From assembly GCA_017302335.1 (NCBI GenBank), contig JAFLCT010000007.1, positions 1-47,041 on the forward strand: a stretch of 47,041 nucleotides of DNA. Direction: 5' to 3'. This document shows positions 45,587 to 47,041 of the stretch, piece after piece. Source of the stretch: Caulobacterales bacterium. GTDB lineage: Bacteria; Pseudomonadota; Alphaproteobacteria; Caulobacterales; Caulobacteraceae. The position numbers and the translations under genes are program-made. Position 1 is the first letter of the stretch, and every line of letters starts with the position of its first letter. The notes under the pieces are model-generated. The model did not search any database. It was given only the letters and a program-made list of their open reading frames with translations, and was not told the origin of the DNA.

Positions 45587-47041
45587 TCAGAACCAGGCGC
45601 GCAGGCCGACGACGAGGCGCGTATCCTCCGCGCTGCGGCCCAAGGCTTTCAGATAGTCGGCGGTGTTCCCCAGGCTCCGCGTCCACTCGACGCCGACATA
45701 GGGGGCGAACTCCTTGCGGATTTCGTAGCGCAGACGGGCGCCGAACTGCACCGAGGAGACGCCGGAACCGATCGCCAGCTCGGGAATGTCTTCGGCCGAC
45801 AGATTGATCTCCGCGCGCGGCTGAAGGATCCAGCGGTTCGTGATCCGCTGGTCGTATTCCGCCTCGGCCCGAGCCGTCAGTTCGCCCTTGGTGGACAGGA
45901 ACAGGGCGCCGTCCACCTCGAACCAATAGGGCGCCAGCCCCTGGAGGCCGAGCACCAGATCCGTGCGGTCGCCCTCGGGCCGATAGGTTTGCCGGACACC
46001 GGCCTGAACATCGAAGAAGGGCGTGATCGCACGGCTGTACAGGGCCTGGAGTTCGACCTCCTCGACCTCGCCGTCGAACGCGCCCTCGCCTTCCGACTTC
46101 CACCAGAAGCGGTTGATGTCGCCGCCCATCCAGCCCTGGGCGTCCCAGGCGTAGGTTGTTTCACCATCGACGGAGCCGACCTCCACCTGATCCAGGATCA
46201 CGGCCTTCGTCCGCACATCTCCGTTTTCGATGCGCAACTGTTCACGCGCGGCGGTCATTTCGGCGGGGTCGAAATACAGGTCGGCCGCGTGCGCGGGTCC
46301 TTGCGTCGCGGCGGCGGGCGGCGGCGTTTGCGGCGGACGCCCCGGATCGTCGGCGCTGGTCGGAACATTGGGCGGCATCACCATGCCCGACATATCGTGG
46401 CCCGCGTGGGGATCGGCGGCTGGCGGCGTCTGGCCCATGCTCGACATATTGTGACCGGCGTGGGGATCGGCCTGCCCCGTCGCCGGAGCCTGCCCCGCAG
46501 CCATGCCCGGCATAGGGTGACCCGCGTGCGGATCGGCGGCTGGCGGCGTCTGGCCCATGCCCGACATATCGTGACCGGCGTGCGGATCGGCCGCTGGCGG
46601 CGTCTGACCCATGCTCGACATATCGTGACCGGCGTGCGGACCGGCCGCTGGCGGCGTCTGGCCCATGCCCGACATACCGTGGCCCGCATGGGGATCGGCC
46701 TGCGTCGCCGCCGGGGCCTGCCCTGCGGCCATGCCCGGCATGGGGTGACCGGCGTGCGGACCGGCCGCTGGCGGCGTCTGACCCATGCTCGACATATCGT
46801 GACCGGCGTGAGGATCGGCCGCTGGCGGCGTCTGGCCCATGCCCGACATACCGTGACCGGCGTGCGGACCGGCGGCTGGCGGCGTCTGGCCCATGCCCGA
46901 CATATCGTGACCGGCGTGCGGATCGGCGGCTGGCGGCGTCTGGCCCATGCCCGACATACCGTGGCCCGCGTGGGGGTCGGCCGGGGTCTGGATGCGTTCA
47001 GGCACGAACCCGACTGGGCACGTCGGAGCGCCAGGCGCGCC
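45587..47041 (-). CDS. copB: Copper resistance protein B with His/Met-rich repeat domain (5' end outside window)
   Basis: The C-terminal ~230 residues are a CopB outer-membrane barrel (TTYAWDAQGWMGGDINRFWWKSEG, SRAITPFFDVQAGVRQTYRPEGDRTDLVLGLQGLAPYWFEVDG, ending RLVVGLRAWF with the terminal Phe of barrels). Before it lies a domain of eleven (D/G)PHAGHxMxxM units. A GTG at 47005 could start translation, but the frame stays open to the window edge and reads PTCPVGFVPERIQ with no signal peptide, so I infer that the true start and leader lie beyond 47041. The protein likely traps copper at the outer membrane. It is upstream of copC-copD on the same strand. Confidence 0.88.
   Translation of the reverse strand, partial: GAPGAPTCPVGFVPERIQTPADPHAGHGMSGMGQTPPAADPHAGHDMSGMGQTPPAAGPHAGHGMSGMGQTPPAADPHAGHDMSSMGQTPPAAGPHAGHPMPGMAAGQAPAATQADPHAGHGMSGMGQTPPAAGPHAGHDMSSMGQTPPAADPHAGHDMSGMGQTPPAADPHAGHPMPGMAAGQAPATGQADPHAGHNMSSMGQTPPAADPHAGHDMSGMVMPPNVPTSADDPGRPPQTPPPAAATQGPAHAADLYFDPAEMTAAREQLRIENGDVRTKAVILDQVEVGSVDGETTYAWDAQGWMGGDINRFWWKSEGEGAFDGEVEEVELQALYSRAITPFFDVQAGVRQTYRPEGDRTDLVLGLQGLAPYWFEVDGALFLSTKGELTARAEAEYDQRITNRWILQPRAEINLSAEDIPELAIGSGVSSVQFGARLRYEIRKEFAPYVGVEWTRSLGNTADYLKALGRSAEDTRLVVGLRAWF
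46382..46978 (-). repeat. Tandem 54/66-base repeats in copB encoding metal-binding units
   Basis: Eleven in-frame units: eight of 18 residues (type DPHAGHGMSGMGQTPPAA), two of 22 residues (type DPHAGHPMPGMAAGQAPAATQA, units 5 and 9) and a final partial unit. The 22-residue variants divide the array into blocks of 4+1, 3+1 and 2, suggesting growth by duplication of larger blocks. Each unit offers two His and three Met, about 22 His and 33 Met in all. Confidence 0.9.

Noticed and set aside
46382-46978. Possible CRISPR array
   Set aside because: The repeats are in frame, contiguous and without unique spacers; they encode the CopB metal-binding units.

Overview
This is a GC-rich, gene-dense chromosomal segment from an alphaproteobacterium. 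The gene content fits Caulobacterales, most likely Brevundimonas or a close relative. The support is a phoR-pstCAB-phoU-phoB block without pstS, a sigma-54 response regulator resembling TacA, an aceA gene divergent from a RamB/ScfR-type regulator, an aa3-type oxidase subunit IV next to pntAA, and frequent ATGA/TGATG overlaps. The genus is an inference; no rRNA is present to confirm it. I see no integrase, transposase, prophage or CRISPR array.

Layout. 1-2.5 kb: end of an ABC exporter (permease and ATPase), a small membrane protein and an M23 peptidase. 2.5-7.8 kb: an autotransporter GDSL esterase, a fused phosphoserine phosphatase/phosphoglycerate dehydrogenase and an SDR oxidoreductase with an unusual membrane tail. 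7.9-8.9 kb: Hsp33. 8.9-15.4 kb: the Pho regulon core (phoR, pstC, pstA, pstB, phoU, phoB). 15.5-17.8 kb: a membrane hybrid histidine kinase. 17.8-20.9 kb: isocitrate lyase, a 69-residue partner and a divergent regulator, with palindromic operator candidates between them. 20.9-21.5 kb: a ParDE/RelE-like toxin-antitoxin pair. 21.5-24.3 kb: a secreted gluzincin-like protease, a WYL regulator and a small divergent gene. 24.4-30.2 kb: a tightly overlapped operon built on the proton-translocating transhydrogenase pntAA-pntAB-pntB. It carries two extra small membrane proteins, an embedded MntA-HepT toxin-antitoxin module whose hepT is frameshifted, and an alpha/beta hydrolase, a cupin and a DUF1801 gene downstream. 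30.2-37.6 kb: oxidase subunit IV, a DUF3857/transglutaminase/TPR protein, PepF and a DUF4153 membrane protein. 37.7-41.4 kb: the TacA-like regulator, a beta/gamma-crystallin protein, an Hpt phosphotransfer protein and an amino acid permease. 41.5 kb: tRNA-Lys(CTT). 41.6-47.0 kb: an apparently accessory copper block (acyltransferase, DUF411, NTF2-like, copD, copC, copB), in which CopB has a long His/Met-rich repeat domain.

How the genes work together. The Pho block senses phosphate, imports it and controls its own expression; a Pho-box-like sequence precedes pstC. The aceA region controls the glyoxylate shunt. The pnt operon balances NADPH/NADH. The copper block would bind periplasmic and outer-membrane copper. 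The best leads for new biology are the MntA-HepT module fitted by start/stop overlaps into the pnt operon, the small membrane proteins in that operon, the SerB-SerA fusion, hairpins abutting the ribosome binding sites of pntAA and the crystallin gene, and the CopB metal-binding repeats beside tRNA-Lys.
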